Source: Adiantum capillus-veneris (Eukaryota > Streptophyta > Polypodiopsida > Polypodiales > Pteridaceae). From it: 64,000 bases of DNA. The notes under the pieces were generated by a model. It saw only the letters and a list, made by a program, of their open reading frames with translations. It searched no databases and was not told where the DNA came from. Where the stretch lies: contig CM043959.1 in assembly GCA_014529385.2 (NCBI GenBank), positions 14,573,809-14,637,808 of the forward strand. Reading direction: 5' to 3'. Below, piece by piece: positions 8,841 to 19,029 of the stretch (the first letter of the stretch is position 1; every line of letters starts with the position of its first letter). The position numbers and the translations under genes are program-made.

Positions 8841-10747
8841 AATGCCTATGCTAGCACTATCCTTTAATCAAAAGCCTTTTGTGCCGATTTCATAGAAGTC
8901 TGTGTAGTCCTCAGCAAGCAGCTACACTTTGAATAGCAAGATTCGGGGTGTCCCACCCTAAGTCTCATTCCATTTTCATGTAGATGTGGCTTTCTAGGTT
9001 GACGTAGCAGGGGATTTGACCAAAGAATCCATAGAGCTATAAAAGCATCATTAGGCCAAATATGGTTGTACACTGCACATGAGCCTTGTCGTCTTGTATG
9101 CATAGGCCATAAGCGCTCTCGGTGTTGGTCATAGAACCCATTGAAGCGTTCATTAAAGTCATGGCAGAGATTTCACTCGAGGTTGAGCTCATTGAAGTGG
9201 TCATTTCAGCCATTTCTCCCAAACTCTACCATGATAAACTGCTAGCGTTCCTCCTCTCAAGCGACAAGGTATGTCATGGTAGCCAATGGATTTTTGAACT
9301 ATAATTCCTTCAGACATTTCATTGATATTTTCTTATTTTACCTTGGCTTGCAGTTGACTAATTAGATTTTCACTTAGCTAGGCCTAAACTAATATCGCTC
9401 AAATGCAAGTATTTCCTGCGTTGTCAACTAAATTTCTGTTTGAATCATTGTGTCTCAAAGTTCACATGAGATTTGTCATATATGCCAATATTTGGAACGT
9501 TCTTTGTATATATACATATATTGCTGGTATTTGTTCCTCTACCTTGGTGGGTAAATGACCAATTCAATTTTCAATCTGCTCACAGCTATGCAATGTCCCC
9601 ACTCACGTTGCCTAGAGAGTGAAAGCTTGCTCTAATACCTAATATTGGACTTGGGATTCAAGAACACAAAAATTAGAAAAAGAGATTCACAATTTGGGTA
9701 AGTTAGCCTTGGATGGGTGGACTAGCGCCCTCAACTTTTTCTGTATTCACAACACATCACAGCCATAAAATGTGTTATACTTTGCATCTATAATTGGGGA
9801 TGAACATCTTGGCTCTAGTGCCTATTTAATGTCTATGGTTCCACTTAGTGTTGTGTTATTACTACAATGCTGAATTTGAGGTTGGGAATGGATTCTGGCA
9901 ATAGCTTATGGTCAAGCATGTTAAGATTGTAGAGTCGAGCAAGTATTTTGCTTCTCTCAACTACACAAAGAACCACACATGCAAGTTTTCTCACATATAG
10001 CTCAAATGATGAATGGGAAGTTTAGCCTGACGACTATTGTTGTAAACTGGTAAATTGTCTCATGCAACACCAGGTTCAATGTAGCGTTGCTTTGTGGCAT
10101 GATCTAGGTTAGGTTGATATTTGAAGAGGCCTTTATATGGGCAAGTTTTGATATGCAAAGAGCTCTTGATATGGATCCGGAACTTGCACAAATGGTACTG
10201 TCAAAAAGCAAAATTGAGTACTCCATTTTGCCAGATGAGGTGTAACTTCAACGCAGCCCGCTTTCCTTTTGTTTAGGTCGAGGTTATACACTCCTCTAAT
10301 TCAGCACAATACATGACCAGTATACTACATTATTTTTTAAGGTGATTTCGACCCTATCTTTTTTGTTTAGCTACTACGACTCATTACTAGGTATGCTGTC
10401 ACCTCATACCTCAACCTCCACTTTAATTCAAGATCACTAGTGACACTAAGCCATCGTACTCGATTTGAGATGAAATGCCACGTTGACACTAAAAGCTTAA
10501 CACGCTTGACCTATTCTCTATGAAGCACAATCATGTGAGCATTAAATGTAATGGTGAAATTTGTTGCCCACCCTCAATTTCTATAGGAAAACGAGACAAA
10601 AGAAAAATTCCCAGCTATAATACCTGTAAAATATGATAAAATTCTTGACTGTTATACACAGATACATATTACATACAAATGCTTGGCCTGCATTTGAAAA
10701 ACTTGCAGCCACAGGATACCGACCCAAGTCTAAAAACAGGGTGGACA
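8841..10747. other. Intergenic stretch, no gene recognised
   Basis: Short frames here (for example 9037-9222 minus, 9122-9304 plus) carry no motif and their composition is not coding-like. The sequence from about 10600 to 11045 is likely the 3' untranslated region and downstream flank of the minus-strand TPR/J-domain gene. Confidence 0.4.
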
Positions 10748-11045
10748 TTATTGGGGAACCAAAAACCCCCCTCGCATCTCAGAAGAAATGTGGATAAATT
10801 GTCCAGTTTTCTGTTGGAAGCATATCTCAAAAACCAAAACAATTGGAGTGGTTGATTGCTCCTTTTCTTTCAGCATGCTTGAAGTGATGATGCTCCATGG
10901 TGAGCTTCCATTAACAAGTCCTCTCTTTACTGACATTCTGTATGTCAAGATTATTGAAATTTGCACCACTGGGCTAGCCCCCGGGACAAGTTCCCTGCAT
11001 AAGGCATGCTTCCACCTTGATGCAAAAACCCTGATCTGTAAATTT

Positions 11046-12419
11046 CTACAGTATATCTCTAGTATCTACCCAGAATGACATGATCGAGGCTGCCTTGCAT
11101 AGAGCAAGATCATTTATATTACCTCTCATTTCTCTTCTCATCTCTTCCTCCATTACCAAAGCCAAAACCCCTGTATACGATTTCTCAATCAACTGAAAAA
11201 GATTTGATCCCATTAGCCGTGCCTGCCCTTTCACGTCTTCAATCTTCCTATCATCCACAAATTCACATTGATCAATGAAATGGGCAGCTTTGTCTGGTCT
11301 ATGCTTTAAAGAAAGAACAACAAGAGCACGCTCTGCTTCTGCTCTGGAGCAACCTCTTGAAACACCCAAAATTCTGTGGTGGTCAGTTGTGTCATGAATG
11401 CTCCAACGCTCACGTACAGCAGCAAGTCGGCTGTTAACGATATCAATGGACCCTTGAACATCTATGTCCACTATACTGGGCCTATAAAACCACATAGACT
11501 TGTGGTTCTGGAAACCAGAAACATACAGTGCTCTGAGTTGATCAAGGTCTCCCAAGCAATCATCGAAACATCCAATAGTCTCATATATTGTAGCACGAAT
11601 GTCGATAGCCTCAGCACACATTGGATTCAAAGCCAAACAACGGTTGCAATCTGCTATAGCATCCACGAGTCTATTGGCAGCATGATATGCGGTAGCCTGA
11701 TACAAGCAGCATTCAGAAATAAAAGCCTGAGGTGTCCCCCTACGCCCATCTATAATCTTGGAAAGATGTCTTGCAGCTTCTAAATAAAGTCCTGCCTCAA
11801 CAGCAGCTAGAGCAGCTGCTCTCCTTCTGAGAAGATACTTAATACTGTGCAGCAAATGGTTTACAACATCAGAATCTGGTCCAAACATGCTGTCTAAAAT
11901 AAAATCATCTTCACGCATGCTGGTACCATGCTTTCGAACAGCAGCAGAGGCAGCACGCTTGCCATTTGACAATAAGACCATAGCATCTTGCATCATGCCA
12001 AGATGACAGCATGCTTGCCCTAAAACCACATACCTAAATTGTTCTCGCTCTCCTTTCCTAGAAAATGTAACCCACAACTTGCCTTTAGACGGGAACAAAG
12101 AAAAGCAACGAACATTTGACACCACCTCAGTTCTGTATTCAGCTGGCTGGCCCTCAAGTAGCTTCACTTTCTCTGTGTCAAAAAAACGGCCTGAGCCAAG
12201 AGTTTCAGCCTTCAAGCTGGGAATAAACTCGTGCAAGAGATTGGCCACATCCTGGAAGCGTCTTAAGCAGAGAAGAGCCCTTGCCTTCAGCTCAATGGCT
12301 TTCTCAGAATGAGGAGAGAGTTTAAGGGCAGTATCTAGAAGATTTAGAGCACAATAAATATCTGCTGGCTCGTTGCTTAACAGCAGCTTCTTGGCATGCC
12401 CAAGATGCCTTTCTACTAG
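11046..12419 (-). CDS. TPR and J-domain-like protein, last exon (5' exons not found)
   Basis: A long minus-strand frame with normal, non-transposon composition. After the splice acceptor it encodes about 457 residues. The N-terminal half has TPR-like helical pairs (ALNLLDTALKLSPHSEKAIELKARALLCLRRF; later ISECCLYQATAYHAANRLVDAIADCNRCLALNPMCAEAIDIRATIYE). The C-terminal part is J-domain-like (HHRILGVSRGCSRAEAERAL, LKHRPDKA, LFQLIEKSY). In plant TPR-J co-chaperones the J domain binds Hsp70 through an HPD loop; here the loop reads RPD, so Hsp70 stimulation may be lost. Reading upstream of LVERHLGHAKKLL gives intron sequence, so the open frame to 12488 overstates the exon. I cannot name an orthologue. 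Confidence 0.8.
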   Translation of the reverse strand, partial: LVERHLGHAKKLLLSNEPADIYCALNLLDTALKLSPHSEKAIELKARALLCLRRFQDVANLLHEFIPSLKAETLGSGRFFDTEKVKLLEGQPAEYRTEVVSNVRCFSLFPSKGKLWVTFSRKGEREQFRYVVLGQACCHLGMMQDAMVLLSNGKRAASAAVRKHGTSMREDDFILDSMFGPDSDVVNHLLHSIKYLLRRRAAALAAVEAGLYLEAARHLSKIIDGRRGTPQAFISECCLYQATAYHAANRLVDAIADCNRCLALNPMCAEAIDIRATIYETIGCFDDCLGDLDQLRALYVSGFQNHKSMWFYRPSIVDIDVQGSIDIVNSRLAAVRERWSIHDTTDHHRILGVSRGCSRAEAERALVVLSLKHRPDKAAHFIDQCEFVDDRKIEDVKGQARLMGSNLFQLIEKSYTGVLALVMEEEMRREMRGNINDLALCKAASIMSFWVDTRDIL

Positions 12420-12440
12420 CTGCACAAAAGAAAAAAGGTA
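12420..12440 (-). promoter_or_regulatory. Splice acceptor of the TPR/J-domain gene
   Basis: The minus strand reads a pyrimidine tract ending TTTTGTGCAG directly before CTAGTAGAAAGGCAT, where the protein becomes TPR-like. The AG is at 12421-12420. The sequence before it encodes hydrophobic nonsense typical of a T-rich intron end. No donor or upstream exon was recognised to the right; that DNA is GC-rich, then DUF4283 and Gypsy sequence. Confidence 0.65.
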
Positions 12441-12626
12441 AAAACATAAGGACTGCCAGTTAGAAAACACAATTTCTTTATTCAGCATTCAATTGAAATA
12501 CAACAAACTCAATGAACTCACACTCCTCTCCACACAAAAAAAACCAGAAATGTCCTCTTAAAGTATGATTCATGTGGCTCGCTGCAGCTCCTCACCTCAC
12601 CGTGCTCAAGCTGCCCCCCGCCCCCG

Positions 12627-13190
12627 TTGCCCTCGCATCGCCCCCACCTCCTTGCGCTCACGCTACCCACCCCCCCCCCCCCCCTTGCTTGCCCTTCCCT
12701 CCCACCTCCCCGCATTGCCTGCTGGCTGTTTTTCAGCCTGTGGGTGAACTCCCTCAACATCCCTGCCCTTCTATTACAGCAGCAGACACAGAATCGCAGC
12801 CTTGCTCCACCACAGAGGGACTCTACTAAAGCCCCCTTGCCCAACACCACGGAGCCGACCCTTCGACTTGCCTTTTCGCCGGAAGAGCAAGCGAGCTTGA
12901 TGGCCGAGGTGGAGCGACTTCAGGCCACCTCAGTCATTTGCAAGTTTGGTGGCACACAGCCTAGCAGGGGCAAGGTTTGGGACTTTCTCCATGCCAGTTG
13001 CTCTAGGCCCGACTCTCGAGTCTCACCGAAGTGGGTGAACCGTAAGATCATCGATGTGACGATTCTTGGGAGAGGTTATTACCAGATAGAGTTTGAGTCT
13101 CCAGAGATGGCAGCCAAAGTGATATCGATGAGCCCGCTCGGCCTTCGGGAAGCTCGAGCTTACTTCAAACAGTGGCTTTTTCTTCAAGAA
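12627..13190 (+). pseudogene. DUF4283-like retroelement ORF1 fragment
   Basis: The plus-strand frame 12627-13223 begins with a Pro-rich stretch over a poly-C tract (about 12669-12684). It then encodes a domain with VICKFGGTQPSRGKVWDFL, GRGYYQIEFESPEMAAKVIS and REARAYFKQWL. This resembles DUF4283, the RNA-binding-like domain of plant LINE ORF1 and related proteins (KFLG.RP, G.F...F....D...V, PW). It ends abruptly at about 13190, where minus-strand Gypsy sequence begins, so it is a truncated remnant. It lies 200 bases from the acceptor of the TPR/J gene on the opposite strand. A gene-derived origin cannot be excluded. Confidence 0.5.
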
Positions 13191-14060
13191 TCTATTGAGG
13201 TGTATCTCCCTGAAACAACTTGAGCCAAGAAACATGAAACACATTGTGCATTGATCATGAGTTAGGCAAACCCAATTTCATAGACACATCATTTATCTTC
13301 CTAATGACTGGAAATGGACCATAATTTCTAAATGACAACTTAGGACATGTCTTTCCTACTTGCTTAAGACGCTTCTTCATAATCCTTAAATAAACCCAAT
13401 CCCCTTCATTGATAGTAATATCCCGCCGATGCTTGTTAGCCTGCCGTGAATAGGATTCCTGAGCCTTGCTTAGCCGAAGCTTCACACTCTCAGTTATCTC
13501 ATCCAGGAAACGGCTCTCAAGATTGGCCTCGGGCAACTGACTGACCGGTCTAGTCAATAGACTGGAAGGGACGGTCAAAAGCTGCCTCGTAGGGTGTCCT
13601 ACCAATTGCACTGGAATAGGAATCATTCAAAATTGCTTGCACTAACGGGAGATAATGCTCCCAATGATTTTGTTGATCATGCACATATGACTTAAGGACA
13701 TCGAAGGCTAACTGATTGTAAATCTCAGTTTGACCATCGGACTGTGGGTGAAATGCAGATGAGAAATTTAGTTTCGTGACAAAATTTTCAAACAATGCTT
13801 TTCAAAAGTTAGACGTAAACTTTGTATCTCTATCTGACACAATGGACTTAGGCAAACCACAAAGTGGATACCAATGCTTAATGAACAAATGTGCAATGTC
13901 TTGTGCGGGGGCTGTGGCCTTACACGGAATGAGCATGCAAAATTTGCTAAATCTATCTAAAATGATGAGACATTGTTCCGTGCATCATGTGCATCGTGCA
14001 TTATGGTTGTGCAGTATGAAGGCAATACACAAAGACGATGACAGAAATACAAGAAACCAT
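13185..14060 (-). pseudogene. Gypsy-3 integrase core and C-terminal domain, broken
   Basis: The frame 13795-13550 has NFSSAFHPQSDGQTEIYNQ (the Glu region of the DDE site) and GRTPYEAAF. The frame 13626-13255 has the GDWVYLRI C-terminal motif and GPFPVIRKINDVSMKLGLP. It continues in frame past a stop to VFHVSWLKLFQGD near 13200. Upstream (13795-14060) the region around the second Asp is recognisable but frameshifted. Integrase inserts cDNA into the genome in the intact family. Confidence 0.75.
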
Positions 14061-14143
14061 CACGGATGAGGTAGTTGCTAGCCCCTGCCCTGCAAGAGCC
14101 TGCAACCACTGCTTACAAAACTCGGAGTCGACATACTTACGCT

Positions 14144-14362
14144 TCATGTCGTCGAAAGAACCTCCAGGAAGAGAGACCACTGACCTGACCCTAAAGTCAA
14201 GATCTGTCCTTTGCCACTCAAAGCATCTGCAACAACAGGGCTAGCTTTTTCAGGAACATATTCAATCAAACCTCTAATGATTGGCTGTGCTCCTTCTACG
14301 AGCTCACTACGATGCTCCTTCGAACGCACCGGTGGGAGACGTGGTGGGAGATTATCATACAA
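14144..14362 (-). pseudogene. Gypsy-3 RT start fused to RNase H end by deletion
   Basis: The frame begins LPPRLPPVRSKEHRSELVEGAQPI, typical of the start of Gypsy RT, and within 25 residues reads SPVVADALSGKGQ, typical of the end of RNase H (NVVADALSR). All RT catalytic motifs between are missing. This indicates one internal deletion of roughly 1.2 kb, by comparison with normal spacing. Confidence 0.65.
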
Positions 14363-14399
14363 GCAGAGATGCTTGTACTTCTGAGGATAGTTGCTTGTG

Positions 14400-14549
14400 G
14401 AACTGTGGTACTGCGGTTCCGAGAAACTCGGGCGGCATAGATGAATGCCACTTCTACGCCTCGGCGAAGCTCACGCTTAACCTACACATGAGAGATTTGA
14501 GACAAAGAGTGGATATCTTCCTCATCGTGGATGACCACGAGAGAGGCAC

Positions 14550-14606
<57 letters not shown>

Positions 14607-15159
14607 TACTTGTTTTCCAATTAACCTGTGGATTATACTCACGAAACCATTTAATGCCAAAAATCATATCACATCCAATGAGAGGAGATACAAGAAATTT
14701 ACGACAAAAAGAGGCTTGCTGAATGGAAACTAGCACATTAGGACATTCATGCGTAATTTGGGAATTCATGCCATGAGCAAATCCAGACACCTCCATAGGA
14801 GACGCGGGAATGGCTTCTAAGCATGCCTCTTGAATAAGAGAATCACTTATCACATCATGCATACTACCTGAGTCAAACAAGACTACCAATGTGTGCCCAT
14901 TCACATGACCAAAATATTTTATGAGAGACTCATCTGGATGATCAATAGAAACTTCAACAGATGTGGTGGGTTCAAGCACACTAAGTTGTGGTGTAGTAAC
15001 ATTCTGTTCTTTAGGTGGTGATTCCTTAGGACAATCCCTTTTCATATGACCTATAGTGTGACACTTAAAAAAGCGGTTTTCTTTACTATAAATGGTTCTT
15101 TCTTCTAGACTTAAGTATCCTCCTACAATTCCTTTAGCAACCTTTTCATCAAGAGTCAA
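14400..15159 (-). pseudogene. Gypsy-3 zinc knuckle and protease region with an in-frame GA microsatellite
   Basis: The frame 15159-14482 has a knuckle (FFKCHTIGHMKRDC; the first Cys is Phe) and a protease with FDSGSMHDVIS followed by CDMIFGIKWF. The usual DSGA is DSGS. The (GA)n tract at 14554-14604 lies within the frame and would encode a run of alternating Ser and Leu after the protease. Confidence 0.7.
14554..14604. repeat. (GA)n microsatellite inside Gypsy-3 pol
   Basis: About 25 uninterrupted GA units. On the minus strand it is (TC)n and keeps the protease-linker frame open. Confidence 0.95.
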
Positions 15160-15287
15160 ACTCAGGGGTGTCTTGAGTTTTAGCCTTTCATTTATTTTGA
15201 TTGTTAAAACTCTGACTGTTGTGCTTCAAGAGTAGAGAGAGACAGGGAGGTAGAAGAAGAATTGTTACCATTCATCTTACCGTTCTG

Positions 15288-16022
15288 TTAACTTTGGGTG
15301 CTTTGCGGGGTGATTGAGGATGACTTGCTCTCCTTAGGCTTACCTTTGTTGTGCTTCATTTCCTGCTTGAGAGCTACGCGCACTACGGCATTGAAGTCAA
15401 CGGGATCTGCGATTTGCACATCGAACTTGATATACTCATCAAGACCGAAAACAAATGCATCCTTGCGATCGTCATCGGGCTTTCGCAATTGAACACCTAT
15501 CTGCATGACACGGTTAGAAAAAGTCATTACCAGAGTCCCATTCTGCTTGAGACCACCCCATTCCTCCTTCAACCGTTCCATGTACTGCGGTGGCATGAAT
15601 CGTGCCTTGAGCCTGATTTAAAAGTCGACCCAACTGTACTGCAAAGGTGCTGGGACAACGATGTCCTTCGTGTCCTCAAGGTACTGAGCCATTTGTATGT
15701 CTTGCCAAGAGTGATACCAATTGATGGCATCTCTCGACAAGTACAGAGCTGTTGTCAAAACTTTATTGTTCTCGCTCTTCATGTGAGTAGCAAAATAGAC
15801 ATTAAATTGATGCAACCAAGAATAAATCACAGTAGCATCCATCCTACCGTCATACTTACTGAACGAGAGTTTCTCCGTGATTGGGTGGTTGTAAGAGTCA
15901 CCACTGGATGAGCTACATGATGACTTGCTCGACACCTTGGGTGGGTCGCTTTTGGTAGAGAGAAACTGAGAGACCAAGTCTTTCAGACATTGATCTCGTA
16001 ATGCCTCGCATTCTAGCTCCAT
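15288..16022 (-). pseudogene. Gypsy-3 gag, frameshifted
   Basis: Two minus-strand frames make up the gag. The frame 16022-15618 has KLSFSKYDGRMDATVIYSWLHQFNVYF and DAINWYHSWQ, typical of Gypsy gag ('F.G..D....W......F'). The frame 15596-15288 follows with MERLKEEWGGLKQNGTLVMTF and PDDDRKDAFVFGLD. One frameshift near 15600 separates them. An N-terminal coiled-coil-like region lies further right (about 16020-16140). Confidence 0.7.
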
Positions 16023-16663
16023 GGCGATCCGCTTTTCTTCGACTGCTATCCTTCGAGCTTCACGCTTGGCGTCTGCCTCTGGCCCTTGAGCCTCCTACTG
16101 TAGCATCATGTTCATCATACTTTTCATCAAGGCCTCCATAGGATGGGGTGCAAACCGTGGCGAAACTGGGGATGGGGGCGGGTTTGAAGGACCTGACTGG
16201 GTACGCACTTCCTCTCCCCCAAACTCTCATCATCTTCTTGCAGAGTATCCATTCCCCTTCGAGTGAGAACCATGCACTCAGAACTGTTGAACTATGGGGT
16301 TGCTACGCTTGCAACCTGGTTAATGAAGGCTTTTCTCTTACCCAAGTTAACTCCTTCCTACGGGCGCACCCCTTGGCGGCCTTGCGCTCACAGCAAAATT
16401 GCTTATTCCTTCCTCACGTTGATCGGTTTGCCACGATGTGCAAGGCCCTCTCGTAGTGAGTGGAGAGAGGACGAGGGGAGGCTGGACAAGCCCAAGTGGT
16501 CTTGGGTTACCTGTCACTGTTCAAAACACAGATTAGAGAGATAACACGCCTAAGTGGTCTTAGGTTACGTGTACCTCAAAGGCAAACTTTTTTTCAATCT
16601 TTTTGTGAGAGAAAAAAAAAAACTCTGAGAGAATTCATGCCTTGAAATAACTTAACACTCCTA

Positions 16664-16678
16664 GAGTTCTAATACCAA
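16664..16678 (-). promoter_or_regulatory. Gypsy-3 primer-binding site, iMet-tRNA-like
   Basis: The minus strand reads TTGGTATTAGAACTC directly after an ACA end. This differs by two bases from the common plant site TGGTATCAGAGC, complementary to initiator Met tRNA. Confidence 0.55.
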
Positions 16679-17015
16679 TGTAATGTGTAGCGGAATTGAG
16701 AGATGATGGTAGTTAGAATATGTGTGATCAATGTTTTCCAAGGTTCCTTGTGAATTAGAGTCTTCCTTTTAGTTCTTAGAGAATGTGGTGATTGCACTAG
16801 CATAGAGAGAGAGAGAAGAGAACTAACACTGTGAATGAAGGTTCTGTGAGTGGAGAGAGAAAGGAGAACTTACACCAGATGGGTCCCAAACTGTAACAAA
16901 CTGCTGACGTGTCTACCTACTCAAGAACGGAGCTATCGGTCGAGGGGCCTAAACCCTAAGAAGAACAAGCAACAGAAGAAGTGTCACAGAGTGATGATGT
17001 GGTTGCCCGAGAGCA

Positions 17016-17148
17016 GAAAACCCTAACCCTAATTTCTGCCAGAAACCCTAATTCCAGAAACCCTAACTGCTGAAACCCTAATTCCGAAAACCCTAACCCT
17101 AAAACCTGCAAACCCTAATTCTGGAAACCCTAACCCTAAAACTGCAAC
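17016..17148. repeat. Telobox cluster (ACCCTAA motifs)
   Basis: About ten ACCCTAA motifs, some as ACCCTAACCCTAA pairs, are spaced by about 15-16 bases in a degenerate tandem array (AGAAACCCTAATTCC-like unit). This is plant telomere-type sequence in an interstitial position. Teloboxes also occur as regulatory sites in plant promoters. Confidence 0.8.
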
Positions 17149-17237
17149 AGCATGGCTGATTTTCGAAAATTGCGCTGGCATGATGACATGGCAGGCTGTA
17201 CGGATTTCCGTGATTTACGCTGGCAGCTTTTGGCATT

Positions 17238-17337
17238 GCTTTTCGGACCAGAAGCTTTTGAGTTTGAAAGCTTTTCATGTAAACTGCTTTTTGGACCAGA
17301 AGCTTTTGATTTCGAAAGCTTTTCATGTAAATTGCTT
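17238..17337. repeat. 48-bp tandem duplication
   Basis: Two adjacent copies of a 48-base unit around GGACCAGAAGCTTTTGA share CTTTTCATGTAAA and differ at a few positions. Confidence 0.85.
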
Positions 17338-17522
17338 TTTAGGCCAAGGGCCTTTAAATATGAGGCTAGGGCTCATTCTCTGGCATGCTTCCTGGAGAAG
17401 GTGCAGAGTCTGGAGTACCGGCTTGTACTTTGATGATGCAATATAAAGAAATACCGAAAGGGGCGCCAAGGTTTGGGGCCAATACTCTCTGGGGTGGAAT
17501 TCTGCCACTCCGTGTCATGTGT

Positions 17523-17524
<2 letters not shown>

Positions 17525-17578
<54 letters not shown>
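17525..17578. repeat. (CT)n microsatellite
   Basis: 27 uninterrupted TC units at the end of the LTR-like R/U5 region. Confidence 0.95.
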
Positions 17579-17582
<4 letters not shown>

Positions 17583-18469
17583 CAGTTGTTATTGAAGTGC
17601 TAACAGTCTGTTCAGTCTGTTCTTTTCTATTGGCACGTGGTGCCCGCCTTGTGACACAAACCCTCTCCATTGCTAGAGAGGTATTTGCTTTAGATTGCAC
17701 AGATGAAAATGCTACAACTTTTGGACGTGCTGTGGATGCAAAAATGGAAACTGAGATGTAGATGGCTGAAAACAGAAAACGCTGATGAGGCTAAAGACTG
17801 AAAATTACGATCCTGTAGAATTGATGAAGATACGGGCTGGAAACTGCAATGGCTGAATGGCTAATGTTGAGGGTGATCTGAGGCTATGGGGTGAACTGCA
17901 GGGCTATGGAAATGAAGGGCGATCTGCAATGGAGGCTGATCGTAAATGTTGAGCAAAAACGCAATCTGGCTGCCCATCAGGAAACGTAGATGGTGACGTA
18001 GCTGCTGGAAACGCTGGATCTACTGTAGGCGATGGCTGGATTGCTGCCAAAGGAGTTCATGGATCTTCTACAGTACTGAGAGAAAATGTGAACTCAGGGT
18101 TTCTTTTATGCTTTTTTTGACAAAGGTAGGGCAGTGACTTAATAAAATGTCACTTATTAATAATAATAAAGTGACTTTAAAAATGCCCTGAAATGCAATA
18201 CAATGCCTGTAATGAATGCTCTGCTTGTCAGAATTGGATTCCGACACTTTCTGTGGTGAACACACCAATGCCCACATGAAGTGGACATCAGCTGTGTTCG
18301 TGTGCAATCAGAGGGTATGCAGCTACGCTAAGTGTCCGGACATGCACATCCTTCCAAAGGATCATAAGGTTTCCAGAACACTTCCTATTCTAGAAATGAC
18401 CCTGGGTTGAAGTCAGCTTGTCCACATGCACATAGGGTTAGATGTGCACGTGACACTCATGGACCTGTT

Positions 18470-18900
18470 CTTATCGTTCCACATCTATGAAAACCCTCTG
18501 AAGTTCATTGTGATGCATCTCGTGACTGTATAGGATCCATCCTCAATTAGGAAGGACATGCCATAGCTTATGAAAGTCGAAGACTTCGAGATGCAGAACT
18601 ACATGCTTCAATTTATGAAAAAGAATTAACGGCTGTTATCCATGCTCCTTCTATGTGGAAACATTATCTCCTTGGTACAAACTTCATTCTCAAAACAAAT
18701 CATCAGAGTCTGAGATACTTTCTCTCTCAACGCAAGTTGTCCGAGAAACAGATGCGATGGGCTAATTTCCTCTCTATGTTTCATTTCCAGATTTTACATA
18801 CTTTTGGAAATAAAAATGTAGTAGCAGATGCCCTCTCACGAAGACCCAAAGTTAACTCTATCACGAGAATTTATCATCAGGATTTAGAATCTCTTCCAAA
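18470..18900 (+). pseudogene. Gypsy-4 RNase H
   Basis: Frames read HCDASRDCIGSILN, a stop, then EGHAIAYESRRLRDAELHASIYEKEL, WKHYLLGTNFILKTNHQSLRYF and VVADALSRRPKVNS. The catalytic-region motifs are recognisable, although the usual TDH is TNH. The domain degrades the RNA strand of the cDNA hybrid in intact elements. Confidence 0.75.
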
Positions 18901-19029
18901 AAATATCCTGAAGACCCTGATTTTGCTAATATTTGGCACCAATTACAAATGGGAAATTCTATATTTCCATAATCCATTAAAGATGGTTATCTCTATCATC
19001 ATCAAACAATTTGTGTCGCTTAGCCCCTA

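Larger units (their letters stand above)
13185..16680 (-). mobile_element. Gypsy element 3 (minus), RT and RNase H deleted
   Basis: From right to left on the minus strand: PBS (16664-16678), gag, CCHC-like knuckle, protease, a junction with only the first residues of RT and the last of RNase H, then integrase core and C terminus. The layout shows a Ty3/Gypsy element with a large internal deletion in pol. The element's 5' LTR should start at TG 16679. The left end meets the DUF4283 fragment at about 13185-13195, so the 3' LTR is missing. Confidence 0.75.
16679..18470. repeat. LTR-like DNA: Gypsy-3 LTR start, telobox cluster and plus-oriented Copia-type LTR end
   Basis: TG at 16679 adjoins the Gypsy-3 PBS, so an LTR should begin there. 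At about 17150-17530 the sequence resembles the LTR at 23066-23533: AAAGAAATACCG followed by GGGGCGC and a CGTGTC motif, with a TATA-like TTTAAATATGAGG upstream. That one is in plus orientation, so at least two LTR fragments are joined. No protein-coding sequence is seen between 17600 and 18470. Confidence 0.45.

Noticed and set aside
11376-11783. 135-residue plus-strand frame
   Set aside because: Antisense shadow of the TPR/J-domain exon.
12518-12850. Gly/Arg-rich minus-strand frame, considered as first exon of the TPR/J gene
   Set aside because: Composition comes from a poly-C tract; no donor fits and the opposite strand carries the DUF4283 frame.
14281-14733. 150-residue plus-strand frame over the GA tract
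   Set aside because: Antisense shadow of the Gypsy-3 protease region with an Arg-Glu run from the microsatellite.
16950-17150. True telomere or subtelomere
   Set aside because: Motifs are interrupted and irregular, and retroelement DNA lies on both sides.
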